Assembly: GCA_000437395.1 (NCBI GenBank)
Contig: FR898173.1
Span: 1-24,387 of the forward strand
Length of the DNA: 24,387 bases
Origin: Clostridium sp. CAG:288
GTDB taxonomy: Bacteria > Bacillota_I > Bacilli_A > RFN20 > CAG-288
Direction of reading: 5' to 3'
Shown here: piece after piece, positions 15,853-23,314 of the stretch
Layout of the letters: each line of letters begins with the position of its first letter
Position numbering within the stretch: position 1 is the stretch's first letter
The notes under the pieces: generated by a model
Databases searched by the model: none
The model's input: only the letters and a program-made list of their open reading frames with translations
What the model was told of the DNA's origin: nothing
Program-made: the position numbers and the translations under genes

Positions 15853-18228
15853 ATGTCAGGACAAGGAAAGCCAAATAGTGTATTAGTAAAACTTAGTAAA
15901 TTCGTCATTAAATTTAGATATGCATTTTTCACTTTATTTTTGATATTAACTACAGCGAGTATATTTGGAATACGATTAGTTAAAGTTAACAACAACACAG
16001 CTAGCTATTTACCACCTGAATCTGAAACTAGACAAGCGTTAGATATAATGGCTAAAGAATTCGAAAGTAATGGTTCAACGGAAGTAATGATAAAAGAGAC
16101 AACTGTTGAAAAGACAAATGAATTAATTGAACAAATATATACAATAGATCACGTCTCAACTATCAAGTTTGATGAAACTAAAAACTATATCGATGGCTGT
16201 TCTCTTTTGACTATTAACCTCGATTGCAATAGCGAGTCTAACGAAGCTAAAAAAGCTGTTAACGATATACGAACATTATTGAAAGATCAAAAAATAGCCT
16301 TACGTGGATCCTTAGCAAAAAGTGTAATGTTCAGTCAAACTATGACATCTGAAATGATAATAATACTAGCAATAGCTGTCGTAGTAATTCTTACAGTTTT
16401 AACACTAACATCTAAGTCTTTTTTCGAAATACCTATTTTCTTAGTGACATTTGTTGTTGCAGCCATTTTAAATATGGGCACCAACTTCTTGCTTGGAAGT
16501 ATTTCCTTTATTACAAATTCAGTAGCCGTAATTCTTCAACTTGCTTTAGCTATAGACTACGCTATTATCATAGCTCATAGATATGCTGAAGAATCTTTCG
16601 ATAAAAATCCAAAGGATGCAGTTATATCAACCTTAGCCAATTCAATACCTTCTATATTGGCTAGTTCTTTAACGACAATATCCGGATTAATCGCCTTGAT
16701 GTTTATGCAATTTAGAATAGGCTTTGATATAGGTATTGTTTTGACTAAAGGAATTTTATGTAGCTTCATAACTGTTTTTTTCTTAATGCCTGGATTATTA
16801 TATTGCTTTAGCGGATTAATAAATAAAACAAGACATAAAAACTTTATTCCTTCACCTCATAAAATTGCTGACAAAGTTTTAAAAGCTCGAAAAATAATAC
16901 CTATAATTGGCTTAGTATTCATTATAGGTGGAGCTATTGGACAATCATTTGTTAAATACACATATAATAGCGAAGTGTACCAAACTAGCAAAACAACACA
17001 GTTTACTAGAAACGTTAAAGAAATCGACAACGTTTTTGGCGAAGAAGCACAGATGCTTGGTATATTAGTTGATAAAAACAACTATGAAAAAGAAAAAGAA
17101 GTAACTGACTACATAAATTTAAATTTTGGTCAGGAAAATGGTGGTATAGTTCAAAGTGTTATGTCCTTTGGTGCAATTACCGGTGGATTAGATCCATATA
17201 TAGATTACACGCCATCGCAAGCAAATACGTTAATTAATAATATTATTAGTTTTGCTTCAAAAAACGGATTAATATCATCATCAGTGGATAATACAGATTT
17301 TACCGCATCTCTTAAGCAAGCTTATTTTGCCTACAATGTCAAATATAATAATTCTCCTGCTTTTGACTTAAACAATCTTTATTTACCTTTATTTGATAGC
17401 GACAATAAAGTTGGAGTTTTATCATTTATAGTTGATGACTTAAGCAAAACTTATCCAATTGATGAAACAACCGTTTTCTTAATTAATACTCTTAGAAATT
17501 CATTGCCTACAATCTCATCACAACTAGTAGGAACTTCACATTCAAGAATCATTATTTATTGTGTACCAGGAATTAAATCAGAATCTACTGAATCCTTTAG
17601 CTTAGTTAAAGACTTGAGAAATGGGTTAAAAGAAAATAACTTCTACGACAAAACATTAGTATTTGGCGATATGGTTTCTTACTACGATATTGCTCAAAGC
17701 TTCAGTAACGATAGACTTCTTGTCAATTTACTAACGATTGTTTTTATTCTAACTATATTACTATTATCATTTAGATCATTAGTTTTACCTATTATTTTAT
17801 TAACCGTTATTCAAGGAGCTATTTGGATTAACTTTAGTATTTACGCTATAACTCTTACTCCTATGTTATTCATGTCTTACTTAATTGTTTCGGCAATTAG
17901 TATGGGAGCAACAATTGATTACGCTATCGTTGTTACAAATAGATATAGAGAACTTAGAAGTCAAAATGTCGCTCCTCTTGAAGCAGGAATATCAGCCATA
18001 TCCAATTCCTTCTCTGCTATTTTAACTTCATCGACAATTATGATCGTTGCTGGCTTTGTAATAGCCTTTGTTTCAACTGAGCCATATATATTCACTATTG
18101 GTATGGTCTTAGGTTCTGGAACAATTATTTCATTATTGATGGTTATATTTTTATTACCTTCTCTCTTAATTGATTTTGACAAATTAATTAATGTCACAAC
18201 TTTAAAAAAGAGGAAAAACAAAAAATAA
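15853..18228 (+). CDS. MMPL/RND superfamily exporter
   Basis: A 791-residue membrane transporter of the hydrophobe/amphiphile (MMPL) branch of the RND superfamily, driven by the proton gradient. It has two homologous halves: helix 1 near residue 22, a large extracytoplasmic loop (about 45-165), helices 2-6, then a second half repeating the plan with a loop at about 365-615. Conserved aspartates lie in IDYAIIIAHRYAEE (D235) and TIDYAIVVTNRYREL (D689), in matching places of each half. Length fits the bacterial family. Substrates in relatives are lipids or large hydrophobic compounds, but none can be read here. GGAGG seven nt before ATG and a good promoter support the start. It is a single gene followed by tRNAs. 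Confidence 0.95.
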   Translation: MSGQGKPNSVLVKLSKFVIKFRYAFFTLFLILTTASIFGIRLVKVNNNTASYLPPESETRQALDIMAKEFESNGSTEVMIKETTVEKTNELIEQIYTIDHVSTIKFDETKNYIDGCSLLTINLDCNSESNEAKKAVNDIRTLLKDQKIALRGSLAKSVMFSQTMTSEMIIILAIAVVVILTVLTLTSKSFFEIPIFLVTFVVAAILNMGTNFLLGSISFITNSVAVILQLALAIDYAIIIAHRYAEESFDKNPKDAVISTLANSIPSILASSLTTISGLIALMFMQFRIGFDIGIVLTKGILCSFITVFFLMPGLLYCFSGLINKTRHKNFIPSPHKIADKVLKARKIIPIIGLVFIIGGAIGQSFVKYTYNSEVYQTSKTTQFTRNVKEIDNVFGEEAQMLGILVDKNNYEKEKEVTDYINLNFGQENGGIVQSVMSFGAITGGLDPYIDYTPSQANTLINNIISFASKNGLISSSVDNTDFTASLKQAYFAYNVKYNNSPAFDLNNLYLPLFDSDNKVGVLSFIVDDLSKTYPIDETTVFLINTLRNSLPTISSQLVGTSHSRIIIYCVPGIKSESTESFSLVKDLRNGLKENNFYDKTLVFGDMVSYYDIAQSFSNDRLLVNLLTIVFILTILLLSFRSLVLPIILLTVIQGAIWINFSIYAITLTPMLFMSYLIVSAISMGATIDYAIVVTNRYRELRSQNVAPLEAGISAISNSFSAILTSSTIMIVAGFVIAFVSTEPYIFTIGMVLGSGTIISLLMVIFLLPSLLIDFDKLINVTTLKKRKNKK

Positions 18229-18236
18229 ATATAGCG

Positions 18237-18306
18237 GCTTATCTATTTTAAAAAAAGCATAAAATTTTCTTGATTTTACTAAGATATTATGAGACAATAG
18301 ATAAGC
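18237..18306. repeat. 11-bp perfect inverted repeat before the tRNA pair
   Basis: GCTTATCTATT (18237-18247) and AATAGATAAGC (18296-18306) are exact reverse complements with a 48-nt spacer holding an A7 tract and the likely tRNA promoter (TATTAT at 18285-18290). It could be a regulator site or a read-through hairpin from the MMPL gene; there is no T run after it. Confidence 0.4.
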
Positions 18307-18316
18307 AATCGCTAGT

Positions 18317-18392
18317 GGATCTGTGGTGTAGTGGCTAACATGTCTCCCTGTCACGGAGAAGATCGCGAGTTCGATCCTCGTCAGATCCGCCA
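18317..18392 (+). tRNA. tRNA-Asp (anticodon GTC)
   Basis: The acceptor stem GGATCTG pairs with CAGATCC, followed by discriminator G and an encoded CCA (18390-18392). The anticodon stem TCTCC/GGAGA encloses the loop CTGTCAC with anticodon GTC, and the T arm has GTTCGATCC. Total 76 nt. It is cotranscribed with tRNA-Gly six nt downstream. Confidence 0.97.
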
Positions 18393-18398
18393 TCATTT

Positions 18399-18472
18399 GC
18401 AAGCGTAGTTCAATGGCAGAACTCCAGCCTTCCAAGCTGGTCACGCGGGTTCGATTCCCGTCGCTTGCTCCA
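18399..18472 (+). tRNA. tRNA-Gly (anticodon TCC)
   Basis: The acceptor stem GCAAGCG pairs with CGCTTGC, then discriminator T and encoded CCA. The anticodon stem CCAGC/GCTGG encloses CTTCCAA, giving anticodon TCC, and the T arm has GGTTCGATTCC. Total 74 nt. Confidence 0.97.
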
Positions 18473-18486
18473 TTATTTGTAAATTC

Positions 18487-18516
18487 GTTCGGTACTTAAC
18501 GTATCGAACTTTTTTT
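18487..18516 (+). terminator. Terminator of the tRNA-Asp/tRNA-Gly operon
   Basis: GTTCGGTAC (18487-18495) pairs with GTATCGAAC (18501-18509), one G-U wobble, with a 5-nt loop followed by seven T. It begins 14 nt after the CCA end of tRNA-Gly. Confidence 0.88.
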
Positions 18517-18534
18517 ATTATATAAAAGTGATTT

Positions 18535-18596
18535 GTTCGATCATGTTCGAACGTAAGCGTCAAAGCTATCCATATGTAGTTCGAACGTGTTCGATC
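18535..18596. repeat. 18-bp imperfect inverted repeat with paired TCGA half-sites
   Basis: The left arm 18535-18552 and the reverse complement of the right arm 18579-18596 match at 15 of 18 bases. Each arm contains the palindrome GTTCGAAC (18545-18552, 18579-18586) and an outward GTTCGATC (18535-18542, 18589-18596). The spacer is 26 nt. The repeat lies in the 181-bp gap between the tRNA operon and the ATPase pseudogene, with a smaller palindrome CGGTTAACCG at 18633-18642. It could be an operator or the footprint of an inserted element. No function is assigned. Confidence 0.5.
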
Positions 18597-18665
18597 CTTT
18601 AAACAAATTAAAATGTTCATTTCACAAAAAGTCGGTTAACCGTAAAAAACTAAATGAGGCAATTT

Positions 18666-19727
18666 ATGATTGAAATTAAAAGAGATTTTTACTTGAAACA
18701 ATTGAAGGAAAAACAAGGCAATGGATTAGTTAAAATTATTACCGGAATAAGAAGATTTGGAAAAAGTTATTTGCTTTTTGAATTATATCGAAAATACTTG
18801 CTTCAAAATGGAGTTAAGGAAGAACAAATTATAGCTCTTTCTCTTGATAATGATGAAAACGAAAAATATTGGAATCCAACAAATCTTTCTACATATTTGA
18901 AATCAAAAATAATAAATGATGAAGATATGTTTTATATTTTTTTAGATGAAACCCAACTTGCAATAACCAAAGAAGAATATAAAAACAAAAAACAAAGGTA
19001 TAATAAAGTTATACAACATTATTAATAGCCTTTTAAAACATAAAAATGTTGATATTTATATAACTGGTAGCAATTCAAAATTCTTATCGTCAGATATAAT
19101 AACAGAATTTAGAGGTCGTGGTGACGAGATTAGAGTTCATCCTTTATCATTTGCCGAATTTATGTCCATATACCCAAGTGATTCTTATTCTGGATATCGT
19201 GATTATTCATTATATGGTGGTCTACCATATGTAGCATCATTAAAAAAAGCTGAAGACAAAATAAAATATTTGAATAACATTTTGAATAATACTTATTTAA
19301 AAGATATTATAGAGAGAAATAATTTAAAAGGTGATATTGTTATCGATACATTAGTCGATATATTAGCTTCAGATACAGCAACTCTTACAAATCCAACTAA
19401 ACTCTCTAATAGTTTTATATCACATTCCATAAAAACTAATGCAAATACAATCTCTACTATAGCAATAATCAAAATACAATTAAACTTTTAGAAGTAGATT
19501 TTGTGTGCAATAAAGGTAGCCAACGCTATTATGTTCAATCAGCATATTCAATTCCTGATACAGAAAAAATGAAACAAGAGCAAGAATCTTTAGATAGAAT
19601 AAATGATTCTTTTAAAAAAGTTATTGTAGTACAAGATAATATTGCTTCTTGGCATAATGAAAAAAGCTATTTAACAATTAATATTTTAGATTTCTTGTTG
19701 AATCCTAATAGTTTAGAATTATGATTT
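18666..19727 (+). pseudogene. Decayed AAA ATPase of the AAA_14/DUF4143 family
   Basis: Remains of a cytoplasmic ATP-binding protein of about 400-430 residues. The first piece (18666-about 19015) has KRDFYLKQL, Walker A GIRRFGKS (27-34) and Walker B YIFLDE, then runs into a stop at 19023-19025. The frame then shifts: the reading continues as NSLLKHKNVDIYITGSNSK, FRGRGDEIRVHPLSFAEFM and LYGGLPYV (to about 19455). A second jump returns to the first frame at LLEVDFVCNKGSQRYYVQSAY and the C-terminal end, stop at 19722-19724. About 130 residues that normally lie between the TISxYIxYL helix and the LEVDFV nuclease-like core are missing, so this is one frameshift plus one deletion of roughly 400 nt. 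The start ATG 18666 has GAGG six nt upstream and matches the family N terminus. Confidence 0.88.
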
Positions 19728-19777
19728 AATCAAATATAGTTTGAATGAAAATAATTAATCTAACATTTTGATTAAAT
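19724..19777. repeat. 11-bp perfect inverted repeat before the LOG gene
   Basis: ATTTAATCAAA (19724-19734) and TTTGATTAAAT (19767-19777) are exact reverse complements with a 32-nt spacer. The right arm contains a possible -35 (TTGATT) for the LOG gene, whose -10 may be TATGTT or TAAAAT near 19790-19800. It could be an operator or a loose terminator for the pseudogene; there is no T run. Confidence 0.35.
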
Positions 19778-19833
19778 GTAATTATAAAGTATGTTAAAAT
19801 AGCACAAGTATAAATGAAAGAGAGTTTAGTGTT

Positions 19834-20376
19834 ATGAATATTGCAGTTTATTTAGGCGCCAATAAAGGTAATGATTCTTCATTCGAAAAAGCTATCATTG
19901 AATTAGGCACATGGATTGGTTCTAATAATCACACATTAATATATGGCGGTTCAAAGTGTGGCTTAATGGGATTAATAGCTCAAAGTACACTAGACGCAGG
20001 CGGAAAAGCTATCGGTGTTGAACCACAATGCTTTATGGACGATGAAATTCAGTTTAATGGCCTAACGAAATTAATTGTTACAAAAGATATGTCCGAAAGA
20101 AAAAATAAAATGATTGAATTAGCCGATGCTTTTATCGCCTTCCCTGGTGGTACTGGAACGCTTGAAGAAATATCAGAAATAATGTCAAAAGTTTCTCTTA
20201 ATCACTTAAAGGCACCTTGCATAGTTTATAATCTAAACGGATTTTATGACAGCTTAAAAGATCTATTAAATATTATGATTGAAAAAGGATTATCTACTGA
20301 CGAACGTCAAAAAGATATTTTCTTTGTCGATAATATATCTGAAATAAATAATATAATAAACTCATTTAAATATTAA
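19834..20376 (+). CDS. LOG-family nucleoside 5'-monophosphate phosphoribohydrolase
   Basis: A 180-residue cytoplasmic Rossmann-type enzyme of the LOG (Lonely Guy, TIGR00730) family, which in characterised members hydrolyses cytokinin riboside monophosphates or AMP/CMP to base and ribose 5-phosphate. The two active-site motifs are present: ERK (R89, K90) and PGGTGTLEE (104-112). The N-terminal IAVYLGANKG and YGGSKCGLMG loops match the nucleotide-binding part. Length is typical. In bacteria without cytokinin use the role is probably nucleotide salvage or clean-up. An AGAG site ten nt before the ATG supports the start. GNAT follows five nt after the stop. Confidence 0.94.
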   Translation: MNIAVYLGANKGNDSSFEKAIIELGTWIGSNNHTLIYGGSKCGLMGLIAQSTLDAGGKAIGVEPQCFMDDEIQFNGLTKLIVTKDMSERKNKMIELADAFIAFPGGTGTLEEISEIMSKVSLNHLKAPCIVYNLNGFYDSLKDLLNIMIEKGLSTDERQKDIFFVDNISEINNIINSFKY

Positions 20377-20381
20377 TAAAT

Positions 20382-20885
20382 ATGATAAGACACGCAAATA
20401 AAAACGAGATAGAACAAATATTAACTATATATTTTGAAGCTAAGAAATTTTTACGTCAATGTGGAAACTTTGTCCAGTGGCAAGGTAACTTTCCACCAAA
20501 AGAATTATTGTTAAATGACATAGAAAATAACCAATTATATGTTTATGAAAATGAAACTGGTATACACGCCGTCTTTGCTCTAATTTTCGGAGATGACCCT
20601 ACATATAGTGTAATAGAAAATGGTAGTTGGATTTCTTTTAAACCTTATACAACTATTCATAGAGTAGCTAGTGACAGAACTATTAAAGGTATTACTAAGG
20701 AGATAATTTCTTTTTCTGAAACTAAAATTAATCATTTAAGAATAGATACATATATCGATAACCATATTATGCGACATATTCTCCAAAAAAATGGATTTAG
20801 TGAAAGAGGTACTATTTATATTAGTGATGGTACCCCTAGAATTGCATATGAAAAAGTAAATTACAACGATATTACAAAAGATTAA
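20382..20885 (+). CDS. GNAT-family N-acetyltransferase
   Basis: A 167-residue acetyl-CoA-dependent acetyltransferase. The start IRHANKNEIEQILTIYFEAKKFL is the usual first strand and helix of GNAT enzymes. The acetyl-CoA loop is the IHRVASDRTIKGIT region, a weakened Q/RxxGxG pattern (RTIKGI), and LRIDTYIDN-x5-LQKNGFSERGTIY is the usual C-terminal strand and helix with N and GF. Relatives of this subgroup (YTTIHRVAS) are common in Bacillota and largely unassigned. It starts five nt after the LOG gene with no SD of its own, so they are probably coupled. The substrate is unknown. Confidence 0.9.
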   Translation: MIRHANKNEIEQILTIYFEAKKFLRQCGNFVQWQGNFPPKELLLNDIENNQLYVYENETGIHAVFALIFGDDPTYSVIENGSWISFKPYTTIHRVASDRTIKGITKEIISFSETKINHLRIDTYIDNHIMRHILQKNGFSERGTIYISDGTPRIAYEKVNYNDITKD

Positions 20886-20892
20886 CTTTCAT

Positions 20893-20920
20893 TTGTAAAA
20901 AAATATATATTTGCTATAAT
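20893..20920 (+). promoter_or_regulatory. Extended -10 promoter of the protease-amylase pair
   Basis: TGCTATAAT (20912-20920) is an extended -10 (TGnTATAAT) with a weak -35 TTGTAA (20893-20898), spacer 16 nt. The leader would be about 70 nt, and no SD is visible directly before the protease ATG at 20996; GAAAGG near 20960 is too far away. Confidence 0.55.
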
Positions 20921-20995
20921 CATAGCGATTTATTTTAACTAATAAATTAATTCGATTCGAAAGGTATATATTTACTATAAATTTAATTATATTTT

Positions 20996-23302
20996 ATGAA
21001 ATTACTAAGTATTATTTTCTTCATTTTAGGTCTAATAGTTCCTAATAGTTTTTATAGTCACTCTCATAAAGCTGAACCTAAAAAAATCAATTCAAATGTT
21101 AATAATTCAAACTTTACTAATCTAATTGTTTTAACTAAATTCAGCGATGAAGATGAGTTTATAGACGATAAGTATGGAAACGAAAACGTCAGATATATTA
21201 TCGATAACATGTTTAATAATTCCTATTATTCTCTTAATAAATATTATCAATGTGTGTCAAATAACCTAGTTAACATAAATAGCATTTTTCTCTTTGATAA
21301 CGGGAAATCCATAACCTTAGATAGACAACGTGGTTACTATGCTGAATATAGTGAAACAAATATAATAGGATATAAAGATTCTGGTGAAGCAAGCGCTAGA
21401 CTCTATGATTTAAAAGAAGATTGGGCTAACGCTATAAACAAAGTGTTAGCAAATCAAGAAAGCCTATTTGATGTCGATGGAAACCCTATAAGTGATTACT
21501 CTATTTTAGATAAAAACAACGATGGAAAAATCGATGCAATAACTATTATTTACAAAAAATCACCAGATACACTTTCTTCAAACTGGGGCTCACCTTTATG
21601 GAATTATCAAGATATATCTAGCCTAGTTGAACTTACTTATGATAATAATAAAATACAAAGCAATTCATATTTTCAAATAACAGCAAACTTTTTTGATAGC
21701 GCCATCTATACTGATCCTGATGGATATTTAATCAGCTCACCGTCAACTCTTATTCATGAATTTGGACATATATTTGGATTAAAGGATTTATATAGAAGCG
21801 ATATGAGCTCAGCAGTCTACTACATGTCAGCAATGGCTAAACACATGTCTCCTATACCTCAATATATTTCTTCTAAAGAAAGAGAAGCTTTAAATTGGCT
21901 TAGTCAAAATCAAATACAAAGAATAACAAAAAATGGCAGTTATACTTTAAATGTTGTCACTGATCAAAACATTGATAATGTCATATCTTATAAAGTTGAT
22001 TTAAATAATGGCAAAACCGCTTATTTAGAGTATCGAAACTTCAATAGCAAGTTAAATAGATTTGATAACCAACGTAAAATTCTAACTAAACTTGATGGAA
22101 CTAACTCTGTTGGTATCACTGCTATGAAAAGTGGTTTAGTTTGTTATTTAATCGATTCTGATAAAAAATTTCCAAACAACTTAAACACATCTGGCAATAA
22201 GTGGAACTATCAAGTATTAGGTGGAACATATAGTACCAAAGTTGACGCAGCATTAGGACTTAATGATGAAATATCTTTATCTTATGACGTAGATGTATAT
22301 GTAACTGATATAAGTGAAGACAAAATTACTTTTGACATAAGTGGAATTGTGGAAACAGAAGATAAAAATCCAGTTATAAATGACATAAATATAACAAAAT
22401 ATAAAGAAACAATGACAAGAAACGAATCTTTTAAATTTGAAGCTCAAATTAATGGAGATAATTTGGATGGTTCAGAAGTAGTCGAATGGTCTATTAAAAA
22501 CAATACTAGTGACAAAACTTTTATAAATTCTGATGGAATATTGACTATTGGAGATGATGAAAATAGTTCTTCAATACTAGTAAGCGCTAAAGCGACAGAA
22601 GATATTGTTGCTACTTATACAGTTACTTTAAACATTATCCATTCCCTTACCCATTACGATAGAAAAGAACCAACATGCAAGGATGAAGGAAATTTAGAAT
22701 ATTGGTATTGTGATGAATGTAATAAATATTTTTTAGATTCAAATCATACTACAGAAGTAAATTACAATGATTTAATATTAGATAAAACTAATAATCACAT
22801 CGAAATAGTCACTCCTGGATTAGACTCAACTTGTACTAAAGAAGGCTATACTGAACAAATTGAATGTTCAATTTGTGGCAAAATTATTAAAGAATCAACT
22901 GTGATCTTTAAAAAATCTCATACAATAATTACTATTGATGGTAAAGAAGCTACATGCGAAGAAGATGGATTAACCATAGGCCAAAAATGTTCAGTATGTA
23001 ACAAAATTATTGTTCCACAAGTTATCATTCCTAAAAAAGGACATACACTAAGCGAATGGATAATTGATAAAGAAGCTACGATAGATGATGAAGGACATAG
23101 GCACATTGAATGCACTATTTGCCATAAAATTATAAAAGAAGAAACTATAGACAAATTAATCGCCGATAATAAAGATGAAAATAATCTCGATAACGACAAT
23201 AAAAACGAATTAATTGTACCTATAATTATTATTAGTAGCACTTCAATAATTACAATTGCTTCATTTATAATATTATTTGTCTTAAAATGTAAAAAGAAGT
23301 AA
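20996..23302 (+). CDS. Cell-surface M6-like metalloprotease with cysteine-rich repeat stalk
   Basis: A 768-residue secreted, membrane-anchored protein. Residues 1-20 look like a signal peptide (KLLSIIFFILGLIVPNSF). The catalytic domain (about 40-340) holds the zinc motif HEFGHIFGLKD (H254, E255, H258, D264), as in immune-inhibitor-A/M6 peptidases, and a calcium-type loop DKNNDGKID at D172. An Ig-like region (about 465-550) follows, then four stalk repeats of the ATC-x3-G-x6-C-x2-C type starting near C561, C613, C654 and position 696, where the first cysteine is replaced by isoleucine. One hydrophobic helix (739-763) and a KCKKK tail anchor it, so the protease faces outside. There is no LPxTG. 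It probably digests host or dietary protein and starts the unit shared with the amylase. Confidence 0.9.
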   Translation: MKLLSIIFFILGLIVPNSFYSHSHKAEPKKINSNVNNSNFTNLIVLTKFSDEDEFIDDKYGNENVRYIIDNMFNNSYYSLNKYYQCVSNNLVNINSIFLFDNGKSITLDRQRGYYAEYSETNIIGYKDSGEASARLYDLKEDWANAINKVLANQESLFDVDGNPISDYSILDKNNDGKIDAITIIYKKSPDTLSSNWGSPLWNYQDISSLVELTYDNNKIQSNSYFQITANFFDSAIYTDPDGYLISSPSTLIHEFGHIFGLKDLYRSDMSSAVYYMSAMAKHMSPIPQYISSKEREALNWLSQNQIQRITKNGSYTLNVVTDQNIDNVISYKVDLNNGKTAYLEYRNFNSKLNRFDNQRKILTKLDGTNSVGITAMKSGLVCYLIDSDKKFPNNLNTSGNKWNYQVLGGTYSTKVDAALGLNDEISLSYDVDVYVTDISEDKITFDISGIVETEDKNPVINDINITKYKETMTRNESFKFEAQINGDNLDGSEVVEWSIKNNTSDKTFINSDGILTIGDDENSSSILVSAKATEDIVATYTVTLNIIHSLTHYDRKEPTCKDEGNLEYWYCDECNKYFLDSNHTTEVNYNDLILDKTNNHIEIVTPGLDSTCTKEGYTEQIECSICGKIIKESTVIFKKSHTIITIDGKEATCEEDGLTIGQKCSVCNKIIVPQVIIPKKGHTLSEWIIDKEATIDDEGHRHIECTICHKIIKEETIDKLIADNKDENNLDNDNKNELIVPIIIISSTSIITIASFIILFVLKCKKK

Positions 23303-23314
23303 AGGAGAAAGCAT

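Noticed and set aside
18202..18444. Minus-strand open frame across the tRNA genes.
   Set aside because: It overlaps two certain tRNA genes and the end of the MMPL gene.
18369..18598. The 10-bp word GTTCGATCCT in the T arm of tRNA-Asp (18369-18378) recurs at 18589-18598, suggesting an attachment-site duplication.
   Set aside because: The word is short and its GTTCGAT core is universal in tRNA T loops. The match does not extend to the tRNA 3' end, and there is no integrase gene.
22918..23241. Minus-strand open frame opposite the protease stalk.
   Set aside because: Antisense to the cysteine repeats; the composition is that of a reverse reading of AT-rich coding DNA and there is no SD.
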